A DNA stretch of 10,840 nt from Spirochaetaceae bacterium (GTDB taxonomy: Bacteria > Spirochaetota > Spirochaetia > JABEVK01): positions 1 to 10,840 of the forward strand of contig JAHFSN010000034.1 in assembly GCA_023265735.1 (NCBI GenBank), read 5' to 3'. Under the pieces are notes generated by a model. That model was given only the letters and a program-made list of their open reading frames with translations, was not told where the DNA came from and searched no databases. Made by a program: the position numbers and the translations under genes. Numbering within the stretch: position 1 is the first letter of the stretch; each line of letters opens with the position of its first letter. Shown here piece by piece: positions 1 through 6,557 of this stretch.

Positions 1-1
1 C

Positions 2-1840
2 AAATTCCGATGGAGGACTTTTTCCGAGGCGGGGGTACCAGGACAGGCCACGGAGACGTACTCCGTCGTCGTAGACCGCACAGTCCCGGCGGCGCCGTCG
101 GGGAGTCCGGAGGTGCCGGCCCTTTCCCTGGCGCCGCAACTCGCCGGTGTCCCGGCCGAAGGAGTCAGCGACCAACCCGTCACCCTGGGGGCGGATTGGC
201 CCCAAGGGCTTCTTCGGTTCGAGGTGGCCGAAGGGGCGGGGAATCCGCGCCCTGTGGCCATGGACTCTCCTCTGTGGCCGGGTTCTTTGGTCCTCGACGG
301 AGGACCGGGGGTGGACCGGACCTTTGTGGTTTCGGTGCGGGGCTTCACTCCGGAAGGCGAGCCCCTCACCCAGGAAGCGCGGACGTCGGTCCGCGTCGAC
401 CGCGCAGTTCCAGGGTCTCCGACCTTTGAGGTGGTCCCTGACCTGCGTTCCCCCCAGGCGACGCTGAAGCCTGGACCCCATAACCCCGACGAGCAGGTCT
501 ACTACCGATGGTCCTGGGATTCCTTGGGCGCCGGACACGGAGAAACGGACTGGGCCCCCATTCCGAAACTTCCCCTTTTCACGGCCAGCGAAGGGCTGCT
601 AACCCGGCTCCGGGTCCAGATGTGCCTGCGGGACGAAGCCGGAAACACGGGGCCCGCAACGGAACAGGCGGTGCTCCTGGACCAGGGTGTGGTTTACGTC
701 TCTCCCCAAGGGAACGGAGACGGAACCCGGGCCCATCCCTTCGGATCCGTGGGGCAGGCCGTCGATAAGATGCGAAGGGAGGGGAAGGCGGCGCTCTTTT
801 TGGCGTCTGGTTCGTACCCCGTGGCCAAGACACTGAATTTTGAGGGTTTTCAGGTTTTGGGAGGGTGGGATTCTGCCCAATGGGACCAGGGGACTCCATT
901 GGGCCGTTCCGTTCTGGTAGCCCAGAAACCCTTCGCGGGAGCCTCCTTGGTCGAGTCAGGCGCCTCTCCCTGGGGCCTCACCCGCGTGGACCTTTCTGTG
1001 CCCTCGGGCTCCGCCCCGGCCCTTTCGGTGATTCGAGGGGCCCGGGTCACGGTGAACCAGAGCACCTGGAACTTGGAGTCGGGCGGGTGGGATCAGGAGG
1101 GCGGGGCCTTCGATGGAAACGCCGTCTCCGTGGTCGCCGGGGGCCCCCTGGCTGCTCTGTGGAGGTTCAAGTCGGCCACCGTCAATTTTCAGGATGTGTC
1201 TGCAGAAGTGACCGGAAACCATGACGGGGTCTTGGTGCAGATGGACAACTGCCAAACCCTGGTCCGAAGCTTTGCCCTTGTCTCTCGGCAGGGCCAAGGA
1301 TTTGAAGGTGTCTGGTCGGCCTTCGGCGGACGACTGACCGTTGACGGCCTGAAGATACAGTCGGGGGACGGCGCTGCCAGATCCACGGCCTTCTCCTTCC
1401 GGGATACCAGCGCGACGATTTGGAATTCTGACATTGAATTGAGGGGCCGCCTCTCGAACACCGCGTTTCAAACCCGAGGCGGAAGCTTGGAACTCCAAAA
1501 ATCCAAGGTTACCTTGACCCAAGGTCAGGAATTCAACCAGGGGTTCGTCCTCGACCACAGCGTCACCGTTCTCCGGAACTTCCTCGTCAGGGTGGACCAG
1601 GGAGCCTACCAGGGCGGTCTGACCGTCGACGGAGGCAGCCTCTCCCTCTCGACCGGAGAGTTCGTGTTGGCGGGCGGGGGACGACAGGTTTGGGGAGCCC
1701 AGTTTCCGTCCCAGGTCACCGTCAACTTCCAGGATATCTCGTGGGTCCTGAAAACCCGGACACCCGGCGACCTCTGGAAGATTGATCGGCCCTGGGCGCC
1801 GGAGTCTTCGGTCGGCGGATCTCAGGTCTCGGGCTGGTGA
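2..1840 (+). CDS. Large secreted protein, 3' part: Ig/chitobiase-C-like modules plus parallel beta-helix (partial)
   Basis: The reading frame is open from base 2, so the true start is upstream and only the last 612 codons are present; the first internal ATG, at 113, is not a credible start. The N-terminal part shows repeated linkers (VDRTVPAAP near 77-103, VDRAVPGSP near 400) separating beta-rich modules. These resemble the bacterial chitobiase/hexosaminidase C-terminal or Ig-like repeats of surface proteins. From about 688 comes a DUF1565-like entry motif (VYVSPQGNGDGT...HPFGSVGQAV). It is followed by a beta-helix whose last eight coils (1151-1762) repeat every 24-27 residues. There is no C-terminal autotransporter barrel or LPXTG anchor; the protein ends about 25 residues after the last coil. 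A role in surface binding or polysaccharide contact is inferred from the fold only, and no catalytic residues could be assigned. It converges on the HTH-EIIA gene with 13 bases between stop codons. Confidence 0.85.
   Translation, partial: KFRWRTFSEAGVPGQATETYSVVVDRTVPAAPSGSPEVPALSLAPQLAGVPAEGVSDQPVTLGADWPQGLLRFEVAEGAGNPRPVAMDSPLWPGSLVLDGGPGVDRTFVVSVRGFTPEGEPLTQEARTSVRVDRAVPGSPTFEVVPDLRSPQATLKPGPHNPDEQVYYRWSWDSLGAGHGETDWAPIPKLPLFTASEGLLTRLRVQMCLRDEAGNTGPATEQAVLLDQGVVYVSPQGNGDGTRAHPFGSVGQAVDKMRREGKAALFLASGSYPVAKTLNFEGFQVLGGWDSAQWDQGTPLGRSVLVAQKPFAGASLVESGASPWGLTRVDLSVPSGSAPALSVIRGARVTVNQSTWNLESGGWDQEGGAFDGNAVSVVAGGPLAALWRFKSATVNFQDVSAEVTGNHDGVLVQMDNCQTLVRSFALVSRQGQGFEGVWSAFGGRLTVDGLKIQSGDGAARSTAFSFRDTSATIWNSDIELRGRLSNTAFQTRGGSLELQKSKVTLTQGQEFNQGFVLDHSVTVLRNFLVRVDQGAYQGGLTVDGGSLSLSTGEFVLAGGGRQVWGAQFPSQVTVNFQDISWVLKTRTPGDLWKIDRPWAPESSVGGSQVSGW
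1151..1762 (+). repeat. Eight beta-helix coil repeats, about 25 residues each
   Basis: The translated coils begin at 1151 (AALWRF), 1226 (GVLVQM), 1307 (GVWSAF), 1385 (TAFSFR), 1460 (TAFQTR), 1538 (QGFVLD), 1613 (GGLTVD) and 1691 (WGAQFP). Their lengths are 25, 27, 26, 25, 26, 25, 26 and 24 residues. Each has the pattern x-G/A-hydrophobic, then an alternating strand such as ATVNFQD, RLTVDG, ATIWNSD or VTVNFQD, then a second strand and a turn. The motif TVNFQD occurs in the first and last coils. DNA identity between units is low, so this is a protein-level repeat. Confidence 0.7.
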
Positions 1841-1853
1841 GCGAAAACCGCTC
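1839..1853. terminator. Small stem-loop between convergent stop codons (possible bidirectional terminator)
   Basis: GAGCG (1839-1843) and CGCTC (1849-1853) form a perfect 5-bp stem around a 5-base loop. It occupies almost all of the gap between the TGA of the beta-helix gene and the TAA of the HTH-EIIA gene. No T-run follows on either strand and the stem is short, so intrinsic termination is uncertain. Confidence 0.3.
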
Positions 1854-2555
1854 TTAAGCCTTGTTGAAGAGCTTTTCGCCTTCGATCAGAATTGGGAGGA
1901 CCTCGGCCTTCTTGGCGTTTGTCAGGCGTGTCACGAAGTCGGACTCCCGCAAGATCTGATTCAGCTTTGCCAGGACTCGAAGGTGGACGACCTCGCTATC
2001 CGAGACCAACAGGAAGAAGAGGTGGGTCAGCTTGCCGTCCATGGATTCATAGTCGGTGCCGGCCTTGCAGATGCCCACGACCATCCGCGGTCCCCCTCCG
2101 GGGTTCTCCTTCGGGTGACGGAGGTGGGGAATGGCTACCCCGCGCCCAATGCCCGTGGTCACCATTTTCTCGCGGGTGAGGAGCTTGCGGAGAAAGTCAT
2201 CGGCGTCTTCAATAATCTCTTGCTGAACCAGGGGAATGATGAGCTGGGACAGAATGTCCTTCTTCGACCCGGGCTTCACGTTGTCGAGAATCAGGTCTTC
2301 GGAGGTCAGCCGGGTGAAGGGAATCAGTCCCTCAGGGTTTTCCAAGATCTTGGCCAGATCGTTCTGGGGGACGACGTTCATGCGGCTGATGAGCCAGTCG
2401 TCGATCATGGACTTCATGAAGCGCCATTGGCTGGCGACTTTCGTGCAGGGGATTTCTCCCCGCGTAATCATCCGTGACACCGTCTTTTCGGCGATCTTCA
2501 GGTAGGAAGCCACCTCAGACAGGGTCATGATTTCGTTGTCAACGGTGTCGCTCAT
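1854..2555 (-). CDS. HTH (excisionase/MerR-like)-PTS EIIA (PtsN-like) fusion regulator
   Basis: This 233-residue cytoplasmic protein has two domains. Residues 9-56 are an excisionase-type winged helix-turn-helix (MTLSEVASYLKIAEKTVSRM, then QWRFMKSMIDDWL). Residues 85-230 are an EIIA domain of the fructose/nitrogen (PtsN) type. The EIIA signature GIGRGVAIPH ends at His144, the expected phospho-histidine, and a second conserved histidine is at 191 (VVHLRVL), as in PtsN. The family accepts phosphate from HPr and acts in regulation rather than sugar uptake; joined to a DNA-binding domain it probably acts as a phosphorylation-controlled transcription factor, which is inferred. No permease or other PTS gene is in the window. 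The ATG at 2555 is fixed by AGGAGGT six bases upstream. The gene lies 41 bases after the Nudix gene and has its own promoter, so it can be expressed both with the upstream pair and alone. Confidence 0.9.
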   Translation of the reverse strand: MSDTVDNEIMTLSEVASYLKIAEKTVSRMITRGEIPCTKVASQWRFMKSMIDDWLISRMNVVPQNDLAKILENPEGLIPFTRLTSEDLILDNVKPGSKKDILSQLIIPLVQQEIIEDADDFLRKLLTREKMVTTGIGRGVAIPHLRHPKENPGGGPRMVVGICKAGTDYESMDGKLTHLFFLLVSDSEVVHLRVLAKLNQILRESDFVTRLTNAKKAEVLPILIEGEKLFNKA

Positions 2556-2561
2556 GAAAAT

Positions 2562-2568
2562 ACCTCCT
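2562..2568 (-). promoter_or_regulatory. Strong ribosome binding site of the HTH-EIIA gene
   Basis: AGGAGGT on the minus strand lies six bases before the ATG at 2555. It is a near-perfect Shine-Dalgarno sequence and fixes the start. It is also within a few bases of the transcription start predicted from the upstream -10 box. Confidence 0.85.
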
Positions 2569-2572
2569 GTCT

Positions 2573-2600
2573 ATTATAGTCCAGAGTCTTCTGTTGTCAA
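2573..2600 (-). promoter_or_regulatory. Sigma70-type promoter of the HTH-EIIA gene
   Basis: On the minus strand a perfect -35 box TTGACA (2600-2595) is followed after 16 bases by a perfect -10 box TATAAT (2578-2573). The -35 box contains the TGA stop codon of the Nudix gene (2599-2597), so the promoter starts inside the end of that gene. Expected initiation around 2568-2565 leaves a leader of only about 10-13 bases before the ATG at 2555. Confidence 0.8.
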
Positions 2601-3097
2601 CCGTTAAAGGGTGACGGTGGCCGCTCGAAGATGTGGAGAACGGACTCCCGCATTCTGTCGCCGTCGAAAACGAACCGGCCGGTCACCTGGCGGCCTCCCA
2701 GGACGGCAGGAAGCCAAAGCGCATCGTCTGCCCACATCTGGTCCCAGGGAATTTGGGCGGCTGGATGCCAGAAGGGATCGGCCTCATCGCAGGGCGTCAG
2801 GGTCCCTGACCAGTCTCGACCGAGGAAGACCCTGACCGCCATGGCGTAGCCGCTCGTGAACTGAAACCAGAGGTCGGCCCCGTGCAGGAGGCTGGTCACC
2901 GAAAGGCCCGTCTCTTCTCGAAGTTCCCGGTGCGCGGCCTGGTCCCAGGTTTCGCCGGGTTCGACGCGGCCGCCCGGTGAGCTGACCTTCCCGGCGCCTA
3001 GGCCCCGCTTCTTGTGGATGAGGAGGAGCTGATCGCGGTCCTCGACGAACACGAGAACCGCCTTTTCCTGGGGAGACCAGGAGGACCAGTCGTTCAT
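2597..3097 (-). CDS. Nudix hydrolase, MTH1/MutT-like (probable oxidised-nucleotide diphosphatase)
   Basis: This 166-residue protein carries a complete Nudix box at residues 43-65: G43, then E49, then REL-R-EE-TGL with R57, E58, E61, E62 and G64. That is the metal-binding, diphosphate-cleaving motif. Outside the box it follows human MTH1 closely as I recall it: KKRGLGAG before the box and MWADDALWLP (W122, D124, D125) after it, matching the MTH1 base-recognition Trp117/Asp119/Asp120. The MTH1 Asn33 position reads Ser (S39). The likely role is hydrolysis of oxidised purine nucleotides such as 8-oxo-dGTP in the cytoplasm; the exact substrate is inferred. The ATG at 3097 overlaps the upstream TGA as ATGA, favouring coupled translation from that start; an in-frame GTG at 3103 would add two residues. 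The last codon lies inside the next gene's promoter. Confidence 0.88.
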   Translation of the reverse strand: MNDWSSWSPQEKAVLVFVEDRDQLLLIHKKRGLGAGKVSSPGGRVEPGETWDQAAHRELREETGLSVTSLLHGADLWFQFTSGYAMAVRVFLGRDWSGTLTPCDEADPFWHPAAQIPWDQMWADDALWLPAVLGGRQVTGRFVFDGDRMRESVLHIFERPPSPFNG

Positions 3098-4308
3098 TGC
3101 CACCGGGTCAGCTCTAACGCGGGGTGCGGCTCGGCCCCGGGAGCCCAGGGGAAGATCTCGGTATTGAAGACAGACTCCTGTTTCCAGGCCAAACGGCCTC
3201 CCGGCGGGAGAACGGTCCGGAAGGGGGAGACCGGTCGGAAGCGGATGGTCTTAAGGAGCTGTCCCTGGTCGTTGCGCCAGGTCAGGGCGAACTGAAGCTC
3301 GGAAAAGGGTTTCAGACCCGTGTTCTCGAGTTCCAAGGTAAGGGTGTTGACCCGCGACGCAAAACGGTCAGACCAGGCAGAACTCCAGCGCCAGACCTTC
3401 AGGTTGTACCCCGCGGTCAGGGTCTCGGACCCCACGTAAGGCCAGTCCTGGCGGTCGGCCGGGTGGGCTTCATGGGCAAGGATACGGGTGGTCACGAGCT
3501 GGAAAGACGAGGCCCTGTCAAACCAGGGCCAGGCATCAAACTGCTGGAAGATCTCGAGACCCTGGCCAGGCTCCAAGGGGCCCTGGCTGGACGAACGGAA
3601 CACGATGTCCCGGTGGGCCAGCACCTGTCCTTGGGAATCGAGTACCGATATGGTCCCTTCCCAGACGTCGACGGTGTGTTCGGGAAAGATCACCCACGCC
3701 GAGAGCTCGGCCACCGTCGCCTCGGAGAAGAGAAGCATCCGGCTTCGAACGACTTGGATGTTGGTCTTTACGCCTTGGGTGTCGAAGGAAGCGTCTAGAT
3801 TTCGGGGACCCGTGACGGTTGACCCGGCGGACGGGTTGATCGTGTGGGAAACGGCCACCACGACGGAGACGCCGGCCACCAGCGATGCCACGAGGACGGC
3901 CACTGGCCAAATCCACTTGGGGATTCCCTTCTTCCGAGTCGTCCTTCGGCTCACTTGGGAAAAGAACTTCGCCGCGTCGGGACCCTTGAGCCCCAGGGGC
4001 CGCAAAAGTGCCGCGGTCTTGGCCGCCCAGGCCCCGTCGCGCGGCCAAAGCAGAATGGCGGCCGTCGCCTCTTCGAAGACCTCGGGGATTTCCTTTCGCT
4101 TTCCGGCCTCGAGGGCCCGTTCTAGGTGACCTTCGGCCATCCTCTGGAGGTGGTCGAGATCGTCCTGGGTCAGTTCGTCCGTGACCTTTATCCATTCGCC
4201 ATCAGTGAGGCGGCGATCCAACGGGAATTTCTGTAAAGCGTGCCCGGTTTCGCGCAGCCGCTCGGATTTTGATCGCTTTTCCTGGGAAAAAGGAATTTCA
4301 TTTGGCAC
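3094..4308 (-). CDS. Single-pass membrane protein with duplicated extracytoplasmic beta domain, function unknown
   Basis: I do not recognise a named family. The 404-residue protein has a charged, helical N-terminal region (1-127), including a segment resembling a short helical repeat (residues 50-115). One transmembrane helix follows (about 132-153, WIWPVAVLVASLVAGVSVVV). The basic cluster RRTTRKK just before the helix predicts cytoplasmic N-terminus and periplasmic C-terminus. The outer part (about 170-404) contains two related beta units: SVLDSQGQVLAHRDI (221-235) with a downstream LEPGQGLEI, and ALTWRNDQGQLLKTI (341-355) with LPPGGRLAW. These resemble FxLYD/DUF3426-type domains in general pattern only. 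The GTG start at 4308 is the furthest upstream possibility; no clear ribosome binding site precedes it and the start is uncertain. Its stop overlaps the Nudix ATG, so the two are translationally linked. Confidence 0.8.
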   Translation of the reverse strand: MPNEIPFSQEKRSKSERLRETGHALQKFPLDRRLTDGEWIKVTDELTQDDLDHLQRMAEGHLERALEAGKRKEIPEVFEEATAAILLWPRDGAWAAKTAALLRPLGLKGPDAAKFFSQVSRRTTRKKGIPKWIWPVAVLVASLVAGVSVVVAVSHTINPSAGSTVTGPRNLDASFDTQGVKTNIQVVRSRMLLFSEATVAELSAWVIFPEHTVDVWEGTISVLDSQGQVLAHRDIVFRSSSQGPLEPGQGLEIFQQFDAWPWFDRASSFQLVTTRILAHEAHPADRQDWPYVGSETLTAGYNLKVWRWSSAWSDRFASRVNTLTLELENTGLKPFSELQFALTWRNDQGQLLKTIRFRPVSPFRTVLPPGGRLAWKQESVFNTEIFPWAPGAEPHPALELTRWQ

Positions 4309-4360
4309 GAATCTAGACTAACATTGAACGGCAGACCCGGGCAAGGAACGGGAACGGGTC

Positions 4361-4367
4361 GAGGAGG
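4361..4367 (+). promoter_or_regulatory. Ribosome binding site that supports a TTG start
   Basis: GAGGAGG ends nine bases before the TTG at 4377. No in-frame ATG lies nearby, and the hydrophobic first strand of the product (LLVVYSD) begins right after this codon. The site therefore decides the start. Confidence 0.7.
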
Positions 4368-4376
4368 CGGGCTCCC

Positions 4377-5288
4377 TTGGATCTCTTAGTGGTTTACTCT
4401 GATACCAAGAAGGGAGAGTTGGTTTCCTTGGCGTCGCTCCTCCACGAGAAGGACATTCGGTTCCAGCCGGTGGTCCTTCCCCAGCGCTGGTCGGTCGCCG
4501 ATTCGGAACCGCTCTACCAGGCGCTGTACGCCTCGTCGCATTGGCTCTTCCTGGTGGCGGATAGGGACCTGGACAACCCGGCGCTTTTATTCTGCATGGG
4601 CTACTGCATCGCCGTGCACGAGCGTTGCTACGTCCTCGATTCCGACCAAAGTCCCGTTCCGGTGTACTGGCGGACCCTCGTCCAGGTCTGCCCTGACTTC
4701 AACGCGTTGGTCCAGGCCCTCGACACCGACCGCCAGAAATGGCGGCTCCACCTGACGCGGCTCGAGGCCCGGACTCGCCTGACGGAGCGGGGCCTGGACA
4801 TCACCAATTCGGCGTTTGTCGACGCCGTCGGTCAGGGAGATTTGACCTCCTGCGACCTCTTCGTCCAGGCGGGATTCAGCCCCAACCTGTCCAACAAGCA
4901 GGGTGTCGGCCTCGTGAGCCTGGCGGTCCGATCGTCCCATCTGGGAGTTCTTCGGCTTCTGCTCGACGCGGGGGCGGACATCAATCAGATCAGCAAGGAT
5001 AGGGGAAACACCCCCGTCATGGACGCCTCCGCCGAAGGGCTGACGGAGATTGCCCGGGAACTCGTTCAGCGGGGCGCCTCCATGGAAGGGACGAGCCGCA
5101 ACGGCCAAGGTGTTCTGGTTCTCGCCATCGGCAAGGGAGCCGAGGACATCGCGGCCCTGCTCCTGGAAGCCGGCGCCGATCCTTTCGTTGCGGACAAACT
5201 GGGAATGAATGCCTGCCAGTACGCCCAGCTCCTGGGCAGACAGGACTTTCTGCGGCGGGTGAAGGACAAATTTCCAGAACAGTTCTGA
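4377..5288 (+). CDS. TIR/deoxyribosyltransferase-like N-terminal domain with ankyrin repeats
   Basis: The 303-residue protein has no signal peptide or membrane helix, so it is probably cytoplasmic. Residues 1-120 have the alternating beta/alpha pattern of a TIR or nucleoside deoxyribosyltransferase-like fold: a first strand LLVVYSD (3-9), an alpha helix, then SSHWLFLVADRDLDNPALL (53-71) and the helix FCMGYCIA (72-79). In that superfamily the last segment normally carries the catalytic glutamate (E-hydrophobic-G-Y/A); here the position is Cys73. The C-terminal half is ankyrin: units at about 144-175, 176-208, 210-242 and 243-275 plus a partial fifth, with typical cores LGVLRLLLDAGADIN and DIAALLLEAGADP. 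Ankyrin repeats bind protein partners. The N-terminal assignment rests on pattern only and is moderate; the ankyrin assignment is firm. It is divergent from the membrane-protein gene (68 bases between starts) and converges on the UPF0164-like gene with 15 bases between them. Confidence 0.85.
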   Translation: MDLLVVYSDTKKGELVSLASLLHEKDIRFQPVVLPQRWSVADSEPLYQALYASSHWLFLVADRDLDNPALLFCMGYCIAVHERCYVLDSDQSPVPVYWRTLVQVCPDFNALVQALDTDRQKWRLHLTRLEARTRLTERGLDITNSAFVDAVGQGDLTSCDLFVQAGFSPNLSNKQGVGLVSLAVRSSHLGVLRLLLDAGADINQISKDRGNTPVMDASAEGLTEIARELVQRGASMEGTSRNGQGVLVLAIGKGAEDIAALLLEAGADPFVADKLGMNACQYAQLLGRQDFLRRVKDKFPEQF

Positions 5289-5303
5289 CCAGGACCCCGA
5301 GGT

Positions 5304-6548
5304 TTACTCGATCTTCTGGTTGTCCTGCATGCGGTTTCTCAATTCGATGGCCTTTTGGGCCGTGTCCCGAAGTTCCTTGGCGGGAAGGAACGTGGGCAGG
5401 ATCTGGAGAGCCTTGTCCCATTGGGCCACGGCTTCCTCGAGATTTCCCTTGGCGTAGGCGTCCAGACCGTTCAGATACAGCTCGCGGGCTCGGTCCTCGG
5501 CTTCCTGGCGTCCCAGGTCGCCCAGGTCGATCTTGACCTCGACGGCGAGGCGGTCGGGCAGTCCCACGGTCGTCATGAGGTCAATCACGTAACTGACATT
5601 GAGGGTGAGTTTGTCGAGACTGACGGTGGAACCCATGGTGGCCCGGGGCCTTCCGATCTTGAAGTCGATGCCGCTCTGGATGGCCCAGAAGGTCGTCATC
5701 GCCAAATTCATGCCCGTGGCCACCGAAGGGGATTCGGACAGGGCGGAGTCTTTCAAGTTCATGGGGAAGGTTCCGTCAACCGATAAAGTGAGGGGGCGGA
5801 TCGGAGAGTAGGCCATGCCCAGGACGAACGACGAAGGCAGGGGGTCCCCCATGACGGGAGGCCCAATATTCTTCAGGACAGCCGAGAAGGCCATGTTCCG
5901 TTCCCGGGAAGGGTAGAACTTCGCGAAATTGACCTTGGTCAGGGCTCCGAAATCGGCCATGACTCCAATGGCCGACTGATCTCGGGCGATGGCGTCGGGA
6001 ACGCCCCGTTGGGCGAACTTGAGGTTAGTCCCTAAGGTGACACCGTGAAAGTAGTAGTTTCCAAAAAACGTGTAGGCCGCATTGAGGGTTCCTATGAATT
6101 CGGTGTAGTACCCTTTGGCGTAGCTGTTGGACCACGAGTTCATATAGCGGTTTCCCCAGTTGTCGACGGCGTCAAAAGGGATGTACAGAAGTTTGGCCCC
6201 CGCGCCGAGTCCCAGGTCGCCCTGGCGGATGGTGAACACCACCCCTTCCAGGCGGGAATCGCCGATCCAGTCGTTATGGTAGACCGAAAGCTCGGTGTCT
6301 TTGAGCAGGGCGCTTCCCGCGGGGTTGGCCTCGAGGTAGCCCGAATCCTTCACCACGGCGGAGTACGCCGTCGCCATCCCTTGGTACATTCCTCCCGGCG
6401 GAATGATCAAAGTCAGAAACGTGGTGAGGCCCGCATTCTGGTCGAGGCCCGCCGCTTCGCTGACGGCGGCGTACCAGTCTTCAAGACCCTGGGTCCAGGC
6501 AGAGGCACAGCTGAGCACGAGGAAAAGGACCGTCAAGAATCTTTTCAT
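5304..6548 (-). CDS. UPF0164/FadL-like outer-membrane protein with C-terminal TPR
   Basis: The 414-residue product begins with an export signal (MKRFLTVLFLVLSCASAWTQ). Cleavage after the AWTQ region or lipidation at Cys14 are both conceivable, though 13 residues is short for a lipoprotein signal. Residues about 47-340 resemble the treponemal UPF0164 family, thought to form FadL-type outer-membrane barrels. The clearest part is PGGMYQGMATAYSAV (51-65), then EANPAGSALL (73-82) and LSVYHNDWIGDSRLEG (87-102), followed by many amphipathic strands rich in Tyr, Phe and Gly. Residues 354-387 form a TPR-like helical hairpin (ARELYLNGLDAYAKGNLEEA then ALQILP). A hydrophobic-substrate transport role is known for FadL relatives and only inferred here. 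The reading frame is open for another 101 codons upstream, but that extension lacks a signal peptide, covers the promoter region and overlaps the divergent gene, so the ATG at 6548 is preferred. Confidence 0.85.
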   Translation of the reverse strand: MKRFLTVLFLVLSCASAWTQGLEDWYAAVSEAAGLDQNAGLTTFLTLIIPPGGMYQGMATAYSAVVKDSGYLEANPAGSALLKDTELSVYHNDWIGDSRLEGVVFTIRQGDLGLGAGAKLLYIPFDAVDNWGNRYMNSWSNSYAKGYYTEFIGTLNAAYTFFGNYYFHGVTLGTNLKFAQRGVPDAIARDQSAIGVMADFGALTKVNFAKFYPSRERNMAFSAVLKNIGPPVMGDPLPSSFVLGMAYSPIRPLTLSVDGTFPMNLKDSALSESPSVATGMNLAMTTFWAIQSGIDFKIGRPRATMGSTVSLDKLTLNVSYVIDLMTTVGLPDRLAVEVKIDLGDLGRQEAEDRARELYLNGLDAYAKGNLEEAVAQWDKALQILPTFLPAKELRDTAQKAIELRNRMQDNQKIE

Positions 6549-6557
6549 TACGTTTTC

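Noticed and set aside
956..1558. Minus-strand open frame of 200 codons opposite the beta-helix gene
   Set aside because: The plus strand shows periodic beta-helix coils over the same bases; the antisense product has no structure of its own.
1782..2477. Plus-strand open frame of 231 codons opposite the HTH-EIIA gene
   Set aside because: The minus strand encodes a clear two-domain protein with a perfect promoter and ribosome site; this frame has no family features.
2583..2594. Possible operator palindrome CAGA...TCTG between the -35 and -10 boxes of the HTH-EIIA promoter
   Set aside because: Only the outer four bases of each arm pair; the inner bases do not, so it is not distinguishable from chance.
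4309..4376. A promoter for the membrane-protein gene in the divergent gap
   Set aside because: TAGTCT on the minus strand (4320-4315) could be a weak -10 box, but only three of six bases match and no -35 box sits at the right distance. The plus strand is no better (TAGACT at 4314-4319).
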